Source: Pocillopora verrucosa
Taxonomy: Eukaryota > Cnidaria > Anthozoa > Scleractinia > Pocilloporidae
Length of the DNA stretch: 64,000 nucleotides
Direction of reading: 5' to 3'
Assembly (NCBI RefSeq): GCF_036669915.1
Contig: NC_089314.1
Coordinates: 4,168,120-4,232,119 of the forward strand
Part shown: piece after piece, positions 48,575 to 60,400 of the stretch
Layout of the letters: each line of letters begins with the position of its first letter
Position numbering within the stretch: the stretch's first letter is position 1
Position numbers and translations under genes: made by a program
Notes under the pieces: model-generated
The model's input: only the letters and a program-made list of their open reading frames with translations
What the model was told of the DNA's origin: nothing
The model's database searches: none

Positions 48575-51500
48575 ATGATGTTCTCTGTGTGGCCAAAGTC
48601 TTCGCTAATCGATGATATAACCACAATATGCGTCTCGAAACTCGATCCACTGCAAAAGGTTACGCTTGCGGCGAAAGTTGTCGGTGATAACGGCGGAGTG
48701 TTCGAGTCGCATGCTCACTTCATCGCTGATGAACATGGCCAGGTTGATGTTGGTCGTGACCCGTCTGTGGGTGGATCTTACAATGGAGTTTCAGCTATGG
48801 GACTGTTATGGAGCATGAAACCCGCACCGGGTCAGATAAAAGGACTTAGACTGATAAAACACGATGTCACGAAACCGTATGTTATCGAGCTGAAATGCTT
48901 CAATGACCACATAGCCTCAAGGGAAACATCTAAGCAGCCTATGGCACTCACGACATTTCTGAAGGGGTACATGGCAGATGGCGTGAGGCGCATTCCTGTG
49001 AAAGAGGGTAGAATCCGTGGAACATTATTTCTACCACCGGGCAATGGACCTTTCCCAGGTAATTTAAAACGAAGTTTGAATCGGTAGACTTTGTGAGTCA
49101 CTTTTTTAGTTACTTGACTTGTTAGGACTCTGTATTTGGATAGGAAGGATGCTCTCCCAGACATAATTAGTTGAGATAATTTTCCAGAACAACGTTATGA
49201 TGTTCTTTCGCCCCTATCTCCTTCCAATGTTGTTAATTGCTACTGTGTCTATGCCATCTTGCAGACCAATGTAGGGAGGGGAGGGGGGGTCAGGAGCTAG
49301 GTGTCCCAACAAATGTGTGGGAGTGTGGGTGCAGTTCACAAGGTACATAGTCTGAGACAAAAAATCAAACACAAGGTAGCAAAATGAAAAAATGGAAACC
49401 TTAACCAAAAGAACCAAACAAAAAAGATCATTTGAATAAAACAAACAACATATTATGAAAATAGAACACAGGGAAACAAAAGTCAGCCAGAACAAAGGTG
49501 AAATTAAGGAGAAGGAAGGTGGGTTTTACTCTCTATTGATTCTGTGCCTTCTGAGCTCTCCCTCAGTTGTGCTTCAATTCTCAAAACTCAAAATAAAAAT
49601 ATGCTTAAAACATACAGCCATCAGTTGAAGGTTTATAAATTTGATTTAACCTGGGAGGAACTTGGATGACACTTGAGGGTGAATGTAGAAAGTAAGGAGT
49701 GACCCTGAATTGTGCAATTAATATTAGTATAGGTAATCACATGATTTCAAGTACAATTTGTAATAAATAAACACAAGTAAATTTTGAGTGGTCTTTGAAA
49801 AAATTTACAAGAGCCTGTTTATTCCAAATTGTACGAGAAAAATCATGTGATTACACATTAGTAATATGTATGAAAAATATGAAATAACTTATCATAATTA
49901 TGCAGAAGCAAAGCACGTGTATCAAGTGCAAAAATAATTTATTCAAATCCTGCAAGAGACATTGTGTGTTTGGTCAAAACAGTCGGTCAGTCATAATATA
50001 CAATGATATTTTCACATCTTAAAGGTGCAAAAAAGTTCAAAGTCTGGCTAAACAGTTCAAGGAATTGTTCAGTCTAGTTTGTTCCTTCTTTGCACTGAAT
50101 GAACCCTCTTCTGCTTTGAATTACCTGAAAACTGCATTTATCTTAATTAATATCTCACAGCATTTTCCAGTACTACTCTATTATTGGGACTTGATGTGGC
50201 TTTTCTCAGGCTCATTCAAACCATGTTTGATATGTAGTAACAAGATGGTGACACTGGAAGGCAATGTCTTTTTCCTTATGGATTAAAATTTGTCATATAT
50301 GTCTCTTGGTTATTTATTTATTCATTTTTTTTCCTATGAATCTGATTTCTGTAATCTAGTCTTGTTATTAACTTTAAGCTATTTCTATCAATATTTGAAT
50401 TGGCCTTTTGAAATGATTGTCTTTGCAAAATCATCCTTAATCTCGACTTGATTAGTGAAGCCCAAATTTACCCAAATAACCTTATATTTTTTAGGGAGGT
50501 TCTTATGTATGTTAACTGTATTATTTTAGCATGTGGGAAACAAACCATTATCAATTTGGAGCCTTCTAGTTGGGACATGCTCAGTAATAGAGGTGGCACC
50601 CTTTGAAATTCTGTTTTGTTTTTGAATATTTGCAAACTATTTCAATGTATTACCTTGCAGGTACCTTTCTTCCCCTCCCCTTCCCTTCCCATTCCTTCCC
50701 CTCCCCTTCCCTTCCCATTCCTTCCCCTCCCCTTCCCTTCCCATTCCTTCCCCTCCCCTTCCCTTCCCATTCCTTCCCCTCCCCTTCCCTTCCCATTCCT
50801 TCCCCTCCCCTTCCCTTCCCATTCCTTCCCCTCCCCTTCCCTTCCCATTCCTTCCCCTCCCCTTCCCTTCCCATTCCTTCCCCTCCCCTTCCCTTCCCAT
50901 TCCTTCCCCTCCCCTTCCCTTCCCATTCCTTCCCCTCCCCTTCCCTTCCCATTCCTTCCCCATTGCATTAATTAAACAAATTTCTGTGAAAATTTGCTTG
51001 TTGCTAGTGATAAGCATGATGACCAGGTCTAAGCTCATGTAATCCTGTATGCTAGGCATAGGGCCACTCTATATTCCACTTTCTAGTCTGAATGAAAGCA
51101 AATTTAACTGCCTTTAGCTCAAGTTCTTCACCCCATCACTGCAGTTGGGAATAGAGGATTTTTGTCGTCTCATGATAAAATTTACCTGATTCCCCCATAG
51201 GGCTCTGTGATAGGGCTCTGTGCAGTTAATTGGCATTAAATTTCTTATTTAATTTTATTTATACTCTGTTGGAAATGATTGATCCCCCTGTTCAAGACCC
51301 AGTTCAGCCTCATTTTGGTTCAGTTTTTGTCATCTTCATGTAACACTACTTGTGATTCAACTCCATGCTTATACACCGCCTTTACAAATTCCCGATAGGA
51401 GCCATTTCGATTTTACATCGGTACACTACTTCACTTTACTTAAGGCCCTGAACAGTGAGTAATGAAACACATAACAGGTGCTAAAAAATTTACTTTAACT

Positions 51501-52367
51501 TGCTGTGGCGACCCAAATGGTTGCAGCTTGCAATACTGGTCTAAAAATGTTGTTTGTTTGTTATTTTTTTAAGGTGTCATAGATCTACTTGGCGGAGCCG
51601 GTGGACTAGTTGAATTTAAGGCTTGTCTGCTGGCCTCTCATGGCTTTGCCGCTCTTGCACTTGCTTACTTTGCATACGATGATCTTCCTGTCGAACCAGA
51701 ATACTTGGATCTCGAATACTTTGAAGAGGCAGCAGAATGGTTTCGCAATCATCCCAGTGTTGTGTCAAATGGCGTGAGTTTGCACTCAATCTGTTTGGGA
51801 AGCTGGCTTGGGCTTCTCCTTGCAAGCTACCGAAACGACTTGGTAAAAGCTGTGGTAGCGATATCACCATGGAATGCCCCTTTTTGGATTCCTTACTTAT
51901 ACAAAGGAAAACTGTCAAATGTATTTCGCTATGAAATCGAAAATGTGCAGGAAACAGATGAAGGCATCATATATAGCAATTGTGTGGCGCGTGCGAAGGA
52001 ATTTGCTCTTCCTTCAGCCGAGTTAGCAGCACTCACACCAATAGAACTAATCACGTGTCCTGTATTACTCGTTTATGGAACTGATGATAAGATCATTGAT
52101 TCGGAATTCACCACAAATTGTATATCTGAACGTCTGAAAGCAGAGGGAAAGGAATCCTTATGTACCATTTTACGACATCCCAATGCTGGTCACCTAATTG
52201 AACCTCCCTACACTCCACTTACTCATTTAGCTTATATGAAGATTTTTAAGCAATATTGGGTGTCTGGAGGGAAGCCCAACGAACACGCCTTAGCGCAGGA
52301 AATCACGTGGAGGAAAATTTTAGATTTCCTTGGACAAAATCTAAGGACCTGTAAGAGCAATTTATAA
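48575..52367 (+). CDS. BAAT/acyl-CoA thioesterase family protein (Cys nucleophile), 2 exons
   Basis: Members hydrolyse acyl-CoAs or transfer the acyl group to glycine/taurine, in peroxisome, cytosol or mitochondrion. Exons 48575-49058 and 51574-52367 join in phase (FPG/VIDLLGG, the conserved FPGVIDLFGG block) to give 425 residues, near the ~420 of vertebrate members. The N-terminal beta-sandwich (SLIDD start, YNGVSAMGLLWSMKP, GRIRGTLFLPPG) precedes the alpha/beta-hydrolase. The nucleophile elbow is SICLGSW with Cys at residue 235, Asp at about 332-333 (YGTDD) and His at 368 (NAGHLIEPPY); human BAAT uses Cys235, Asp328 and His362, whereas vertebrate ACOTs use Ser. No SKL-type C-terminal tripeptide is present (it ends KSNL). 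The start MMFSVWPKSSLIDD was chosen by alignment; Met at 48464 is an alternative. A decayed exon-2 copy lies 10 kb upstream. Confidence 0.9.
49731..49855. mobile_element. Foldback MITE in thioesterase intron
   Basis: Left arm gtaatcacatgatttcaagt...tgtaataaataaaca and right arm tgtttattccaaattgtac...atcatgtgattac are inverted repeats of about 45 bp with a few mismatches, separated by a short loop. Confidence 0.75.
50669..50961 (+). repeat. 26-bp polypyrimidine minisatellite, about 11 copies
   Basis: attcc recurs every 26 bp from 50691 to 50951. The array is almost purely C and T on the plus strand and copies are nearly identical. Because 26 is not a multiple of three, all frames on both strands stay open through it, which yields spurious Pro/Ser/Leu or Gly/Glu/Lys-rich frames. 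In the thioesterase intron. Confidence 0.95.
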
Positions 52368-55300
52368 TACAAACAAAAACACAAAAACGATAAATTGTTA
52401 TGGTCTTAAGAGCTAAATCCAATCGGATGTATGCTTGTTGTATTCCAGGGTGATCAATAGATTTTTAAAATGCCAATGTTCCAGATTTAAAATTTTTTGT
52501 GCGTTTGAAACTGACTTTTCCAACTTAGTGCAAACAAACACGGTCGCGATTTGTAAAAATCTGAAATGATAATGGCAGGAGAGCGAAGGGAGAAAAGAGG
52601 AATAATGAACTAAACAAACAAAAAAAAGATCTGGACACTTGTCATAGCAAAGACACCTGCTTCATCCTTAATATATACGATGACGCTAACAGAATATACT
52701 TTCATCACTCGCTTCCGCTCGCCTTCGGTCGCTGTGGAAATTCTGAAGGTGAAATCAGGGCGAAGCTAGGCAAACAAGTTGATTTTCTTCGAAAACAGCA
52801 TTGATTAGGTAAGGTAATGTATGTAAGTGGTCGATTTGATTATTGAGTTCTGTTCCCTGTTTTTTCTGCGTAATGTCTAAAACATTATCCACGTTGAATA
52901 TGTTTTAAAACGTAGCGAAGGCGGTTTGACATTTGAAGCAAGTCTCGTATTGCTTCGTGATCAAAATAGAGAGTTTAGTTTAACGATAGATGTTATGTTG
53001 CCTGTTTCTCTACTCGTTTTAGTGAAAAACAGTGATAATGTTGAGTTTGGATATGGTCAGAAATCTTTTTTCTAGCTGCTTAATTTTTCAACAAAGCGAT
53101 TTTCTGCGATTTAGACCACGATCAACCGCATTTGCACTGCAGCTGTTAAATTAAAGCGGACCAGAATCGAGTAAGAAATCCGAAGAGGGGCATCTAATCC
53201 GTAAGAAAACATATTGATCAGTTATGTCACTATGGCTAACCAATATGTTATATTTCTTGAATGTCATAAATTGATGTCTGATTCATTTGGGGAAAGCTCA
53301 AGTCCAACATATCCGCCACTGGCGCTCGCGAAGTTGAATGAAATGGCTACCATATCGTGACAATATAGTTCAGCTTTGGAAGGGGAATTGCAAAAAGAAA
53401 AATTAAAAAAAAAGGTTTCACAAAATTAGAACATGGCTTCCAGTCGCGAATGCATTTTTCCGATTCAACATTCTTTGCTGCGAAAACTAGAAATTCAACT
53501 GTCTTTGTGATCTTTCGAAAGCAAATTAGCGAACAGTTTTCTATTGAATGAATTGCCCGTTTGTGAGCGTCATTTTTCTGAATAAATATACGACCTCATA
53601 CACAAAGCCGCCAACCTTTACAATAGTGTTCAGCCAAATCTAATTACCTATTGCATTAGAGTATTTCAGATTATTACAATTACTTATTTACGGTGTATTG
53701 AAGTAACAATACGTATTTAAAAGCGCTAAGAGTTCCGTAGCTGGTACCCCTGGAACATTGAAACATGGTGAGAATGGCTTGGAAAGGAGCTGTGCTTAGC
53801 AACACAACCTACCCCCCCCCCCCCCCCCCACTCCCCTCAATCCTTTCTTTCGTGGTGTCGAGTGTAATAGTTTGCGTAGATGGTACGTTTTTCGATCGCT
53901 TGAATCAGGAATGGGGAAGCGACAAGACAGCCAGCTACTTAGCAAAGAAGCGCGATTGACTTAAAAACAGGCTAAAGGACTCTGAACGATTTGATTACAC
54001 AAAATTGACATACTAGCGAGATGAAATTTAATTTTTATGTTCGGCTTGGGCCAAACAACATCATGAGGGCCAGTTAATTTTGATTTCGATTTCCAAGATG
54101 TCGAGATTAAAGATCTGAAGATTAAAGTTCAGTAGGAAACCGACAATAATTCCACTTTTTGCATTCCCAGTGCCATAAATATTCTCCAGCTCGGGGCGGA
54201 TAGTAGACGATCTTATTCTTTTGATGCCTTTCCTCATTATGTCAAATTGTTGTTAACATTAATATTGGAAAACCAATGGGAAATTCGACAATCTATACAC
54301 AATTTGAATTTCAAATTTCCATTGTCATGACCGCCAAACTGTGCGAATGTTTTGTATCTTGGCTGTCTATATTTATTCAGTCTGACAATTCTTCTAAACA
54401 AACCACTACATGCCGAATTTGTTGCTATGTGTGTGGTTCGGCTCCTTAAATTGTAAATATTGTCAGCGATCATATATTTCCGAAATACTGAGATACATTT
54501 TTCTCCAAAATTAGCTTTAACACCGTAGATTGAGTGAATTAAATTAAAATTTTCTTTTCCTACTGGCATTGAAAGCAAAGCGTGTGTGAAGTATTTCATA
54601 TATGGATATAAAAAATATGGAGTTTGAATGTGGTGGTTTAATTTTTTAAGAACAAATGCATTTTTTGATGATTTCCGATTGTAATTTGTATTTCATTTAG
54701 TTCCTGAATCTTTTTTTTCGAATATGAGTGAGCGTAATTTTAATTTTCCTTTCAATACGTGTTCCAAACATTGAATGACTAGTTCCTGAATATTTAAATT
54801 TTCGTACATAGCTGTCAAGTTTGAATTGTTTGTCAAGTAGAAACCATTACTTACAAATCGTCAAAGAAAAAATCTATTCAAAGCTTCATTCGAAAATAGC
54901 ATCATTTGCCGCTTTCAGAGTGTTTGTTTTTGTGCAGGAGTTTTCGTTTATGCAAATAATCGTTGATGACTCAGTTTTCAGTGGAAATTTCGCTTACTGA
55001 CTTTGTAGAGAACTTTGCTCTGCCAATATAAAATCTCGTCTACATCGATATTTATTCAAAATCTAAATTCTACGAAGAATTGCGAGTTAAATGAAAAACC
55101 GCTTTCGTTACCCGGATTTGTTTACCTAATCTCCACAAGACCATAATCTTTGCATACACATTTTCTTTGGATGCGTTATTCATAAGGCTTGTCTCCACTC
55201 TGTTTGACAGGTCGGTATAAAAACCGCCTCATTAAATATTAAAAATATCGAAGTTTTTTTTGCGCCTTCTGGCGAAAAATCTTTCCGCGATCTCCTCTCA

Positions 55301-56044
55301 AGGTTTGTTAGAAATAGTAGAACCTCCTGATATTTTCTTTTTCGACAAATTTCTATGTACTATTGCGAAATTAATCTTTTTTTTCGCTTTTTTGTCTTCG
55401 CAGCTGTAAACCGACTTCTCTCGAGTTGTGAGCACAGGATAAATGCAAATTTTTATGAGGTCAAGATAGCTACGAACAATCTGAAAATAGAAGAATACAA
55501 GTCGGCAAATTGAACAAGAATACAGTCAGCCTTTGAAGGAAACAACTCCAGCCAACGGAGAATCAAAAGAGACTTTCCTAAGCGGTTAACATTGATTTAT
55601 CATTCAGGAATCGCCGACCAAGAACACGCAAACTATCAAGAGGAAACAAAAGTAAAGAACATGAATTTATTTGATTTAAGAAACAACGGATTGAATACTT
55701 TGTAGTGAGCTTGTAACAAAGGTTCTGGCTCGATTGATCAACAAATCTGGTGATCCGATGCTTTCATCAGTTTGATCTGGTCAGCCTTCTCGCTAACTGA
55801 AGTAAATCCTATTACAAACCTTGTGACGAATTTTGACAGTCTGAACGACGGCCATATTGATTTATCTGGGACGAAAGATCCTCGACTGCACAAGGACTGT
55901 CCTTCGAAATCTTGAATCAACAAAAGTTAACGGCCTTTAACTCTGTAAAAAGGCTCATATAAATATCCCTGCTTCAGAAGGAAGAAGTGCAGTTGGAATT
56001 ACTAGTCTGAATTTCATCTGGAGACTGTGTAAATAGTCACCAAC
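52368..56044. other. Intergenic DNA
   Basis: No recognisable domain. A minus-strand open frame of 120 codons (54599-54237) has no family signature and no splice-consistent neighbours; I do not call it a gene. A C-run of about 18 bases lies at 53812-53829. The last few hundred bases should include the promoter and 5' UTR of the next gene. Confidence 0.45.
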
Positions 56045-57467
56045 ATGTGTTGTAGTTGTCTTTGTAGTTGCATTCAAAGTTTTCTGTCAAATTGTTGCAA
56101 ATGCCTTGGCAAGAGTTGTATGGCGATATGCCGGGGGATTTGCCGGTGTTTCTGCAACGCCGTTTCCCCTGGTTGTGGTTTCCTTCTGCAAATCATCTTT
56201 TACGCCATATTTCAAGGCTTCAACATTGGCACTGACGTCGGCGTCTTTTTAGAAACGTCCAAGACATACGCGCGTTGCGATGAGCTTTCAACCGGGATGC
56301 TTCAACCTCTGAGCAACGACACAAACCTGACGCGTCCTTACTGCGTCGCGACGGAAAACGCTACGCAAGCGTTGCTAGGTGAAAAAGCAGCAACGCTTCA
56401 ACTCCTAGAGGGCTTTTTCTTTTTCTTCATATGCCTCTCTGGTGGGATTTACGTGATCCACATAGTTGTACTGTTCCCGAACACGTGCAAACACTGGAAT
56501 GATGAAAACTTCGAGAACATGGTCAGCGAGGCTGGTCCTTACTACCAGAAGATCCTTCAAATTCACACCCTGTTTCTACTGCTGGAGACTTTGGTTCACG
56601 ATGTGCCTATGTCGTGTCTGGCTGTAGAGCTTTGTGCGCAGATGTGGGGAGCCGGTGGCATAAACTGCTGGGATTGTGCCCTAACACCTCAAGAGCTCCC
56701 TAAAAATCCCATGGCGCAGATCAATTGTGAGATGTGGCTGGGACTTCTCCTGGGCTCCATAGCTATTGTGAGCATTTACAAGGGTAAGTGAAAAGTATTC
56801 TATCTATTTATTCCAGCATTTATTTATTTATTTATTTTTGATATGGCTCAAACATTACCTATACATGTAAAAAAAATCAAAACAAGACAAAACATGGCTA
56901 AACAAAACAAAGGGAAACCCAGGAATAGTATATTACTCCAAATAAAATATTTGCTTATTTGCAGTCCTTTTATTTACTTCGCCCCCAATTTTCATCTGTG
57001 AGGTTTCTTTCATAACGGGTCTCGTGACTTTTGACTATCAATCACTTATCAACTCCAGACCTACAAATAACGTGTTCTTCCCAGGCTGCTTTATATCTCT
57101 AAATCATATTTTCATCTCAGGTATCTTGCCCCTTTATTCATGGATTGGTAATCCCTTCTGCTGGGCCTGCTATCCACTTCGCGTGTGCGTGGTGCTCCCA
57201 GCTGGGTTCCTTTACTGTGTGCTCGCCTTATCCCCCGCCATGGGAGTGGCCATAAATCGCCTGTTTAAAGTGGCGCCCCAGATGAAGGACGAAATGGGAA
57301 CAATAGCATCGACCATTTGGACCTTTGGCTTGTTCTTCTGGGGTATCATATTTTTGCTGACCTTCCTGTACTGGTACTTCTGTGGTAAATGTTTATGTAT
57401 GTTGTGTTGTCCCTGTGAGAGGAAGGAAAAAGCCGATGGCTCCAAGGAGGGATGTTTGTGTTGTTAA
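56045..57467 (+). CDS. Cys-rich multi-pass membrane protein, unrecognised family, paralogue 1
   Basis: I do not recognise the family. Exon 1 is 56045-56783 and ends in phase 1 after SIYKG. Two acceptors keep frame: 57121 (ttttcatctcag, giving YKGILPLYSWIGNP, 361 residues) and 56965 (413 residues). I prefer 57121, because the extra stretch has intron-like composition. The N-terminus (MCCSCLCSC...) and C-terminus (CLCMLCCPC...CLCC) are very Cys-rich and could be palmitoylated. About six hydrophobic segments are visible. The first loop has NDT, NLT and NAT sites and paired Cys. Hallmarks are QGFNIGTDVGVF, HIVVLFPNTCKH, ETLVHDVPMSCLAVEL and INCWDCA, all shared with the paralogue at 62469. Polar residues inside VHDVPMS suggest a working membrane helix, but no function can be assigned. 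Confidence 0.8.
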
Positions 57468-60400
57468 TGAGATCAAGACGGTGAAATATGAATTGTCATT
57501 TGGTTTCTTGATTGCGAAACTAGTTTGTTTACGTTTGATTACTACTTTTAATTTTTGTTACTTCGCATAATTTTGGAGAGCAAGCTAATTCGGGAAAAAT
57601 GGTGGTTCCATTCAGTCAGTCGTTTCAAATAATTACTGTCTCATTTAACTAAGATTCAGTTTGTTTTTGAGGCCAAGGCTTGAGTAATCCATATTACAAC
57701 TATAATGTGTCATGATCCAAGTCCACACTCGGAGAAATAAGTGACCTTGGCTCACCAAAACAGGAAGTTAAAGAAAAACAAGACTCCTTGTAGAAATAAG
57801 AGCGCATGACGTTTCCGCCTATGTAAAACGCTTTCGGTTGATTGTAGTGAGAAAATCGAAGAAAGCGTAATAGCCAATCAGAATGAAGATGAATATCACT
57901 GAGATCGACACAATGTTCAGTATGGCGCTGTTGAAATCATAAGCTCTATAAATTGTCCTTATATTTCTTTTAAATATCTCTTAAATTTAAGTAACATTCC
58001 TCTGCCTCTTATCGAGACAAATTAATGTTACTGTCTAAAGATTTCAAAATAGTGAAACTCTCACCCGAGATTAGGTGCTCTGATATTTATGCTGCTTGTA
58101 AATATCATTATTAGTCTATCATTTTATTATTATTATTATATTTATTATTATTTTAATCAAGATCAAGTATGAAATTAAATAGAGATAGAAGGTGAAGTAA
58201 ATGTCGTAAAAGGTAACAGCCTTTTTGCGTTACCGAAGCAAAGAAAGAGTTGGTATGAAATTCTCTAAGGTTTTTTTTCTTTTCTCAGCTGTCAACTTCA
58301 CATTCCACTATTTTATTTGTACAAAGTTTCATTTTTTTAGTAAAGATATCATATTTATTTTTTGGTAGGCTAAAACAGAAAAAAAATAGTTAAAGTGACC
58401 AAACCAAAACGCTGAGTCTGCATCTATAATACAACCTCCTCAGGAGGAATAACAGGGACACCAGGAAATAGGTTGTTAATGATTATGTGTCAATTGGATG
58501 TAACTTGGGTAATAATTTAAAGACTTAAATCAACCAGTTTCGTTGTAATTTATTCGTTAGGAAAGTAAATTCCGGTTCATTTCATTCAGTTTGCGCAAAG
58601 TTAGCATGTATAAAATAACTTATGAAAATTTAGTTAATTTTGTGAATGTATCTGGTTTAATTTGCCATGGAAGTGATAAGAAAAAACATATTATTTTGTA
58701 GAACATATTAGTTAGAAATATACTTTTTTTATCATTATCTGTAATGTCAATATAAGGAAAAAATCAATCGTGTATTTGAAAGTCCTTTTCAACCTGACCT
58801 ATTATTTTTGAAAAAGAGAGTAAGACATATTGAATCAAAGATTATTTGCAGTAATCTCTCTCAGAGCAATTTTCAATTGAATGTCGAACGTAGTCAAGGA
58901 TTGCTTTGGTTTTCTTAAACTTGCTCTGTGACTGTTCCAGAAAATTCGCCAAATCCTCTCAACCAATCAGGTTCAGAACTGAAAACGATTGCGACTTGGT
59001 CATTCGCGTTTTCCTGCGCGTTTTCCCACGCTTCCAGCAGCTTGCTTGTTATCACTTTGAGTTCTCATTGGCTTATGATAATGTGAACCCTTGTTCTAAT
59101 TGGTCATTGGATTACGTTTTTCGACGCTCAATTCAAAACTGTTCTATCATATTAACACAACTTGCATTGATCTGGCGTGGGGTTATTATTGTTTAAGGAG
59201 TATTCCTTTAGGTCGAGCCAACTGATCTCAAATGAAAAAGGCCTTTTACTGGGTAGCCAGAGAAATGCAGTTGTTAAATAATTTCAAATGGACTATTTTC
59301 ATAATGAAGTAGTGATCAGGAGAAATTAAAACATGAATGCCTAGTACTATGCATACTATCACTTGGACAATGGAGCCTGGAAACACAAGCTGACCGTGGG
59401 TAAACCCAAGTGTTTACTAACTGCAAGCCAATTTCAGTCGGTAGGACTAACAGGAAGTGAACTGAAGAGTTCCTTGCAGAAGTTTACAAATTGTCTCCTG
59501 GTAAAAATGTCAATTTTGGAGTAACAGCGTAACAGAAGTTAGAGTGGCTGTAACTGGCTCCAAAAGTTGATTAATTATTTGAGTATGAAAAGAGTCACAT
59601 GTATCTAAGAACATACTTCTATTTACATTTTCCTTTGTGATTGTTTTCACGCACAATATCATGATAAAAGTTGCTCATTAGTGATTTTTTTGCTGTGTTA
59701 GATCTAACACACAACGCTGCGACATATCTTACCCTTTGCAAGAAGTCACTTTAGTAAAGTTTTGCTTGTGGGGCAAATTTTGATGATCTGTCGAACGCTC
59801 TTGAGACATGACTGTGATGAGTGCAAGCGATATATAGCAGCAAGAAACCACAGGAGAGTACCGATTTGTCGTCGAATGACCCCTTCAATATCTCGCAATT
59901 TTAAAAGCGCGATGCTTCGGCAACAAATCTGCGAAATAAACAAGGCGTGCTAATTGACGATCATCGTTTGCTATTTATTTAGCTATACTTTTACTCAGCA
60001 TTGTGCTTGCTCTCAGATCGAAAGCGGCCCACTGGACTGTTATTGTTTCTTTAGATTTCATTTCTTGACCTGCTATGAAGAAAATAACCTGACTGTATTG
60101 CTTAATTAAGTATAAAATCGTAAGAAAAAAATAAATTATTATTTTCAAAGCTGTACGGTTATGGATACCTTGTTCTTGTTTTAATTAGAAGATATTTCCA
60201 CCCCGTCATAAGAGTCCAACGACTACACACGAATAACGTTTCTATTTGCAAACGTTAAGTATTGCACACGTCATGAAAATGTTAATTTTGCCACTCACGA
60301 AAGACAGACGCCGATTTTTTTTGTCATTCCCGCCAAGGAAGTTATGGTTTCTTTTTTTTTCGTCATGCGTCTCGATATGCACTCTATCAGTCCCTTTTCC

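Noticed and set aside
50603..51059. Long Pro/Ser/Leu and Gly/Glu/Lys-rich open frames on both strands
   Set aside because: They arise from the 26-bp polypyrimidine array, which keeps every frame open; no independent coding evidence.
54237..54599. 120-codon minus-strand open frame
   Set aside because: No domain, no family resemblance, AT-rich isolated frame; kept only as a note in the intergenic entry.
56965..57120. Coding use of this stretch as the start of exon 2 in paralogue 1
   Set aside because: In frame, but the composition is intron-like and the acceptor at 57121 gives a natural join; left as an alternative only.
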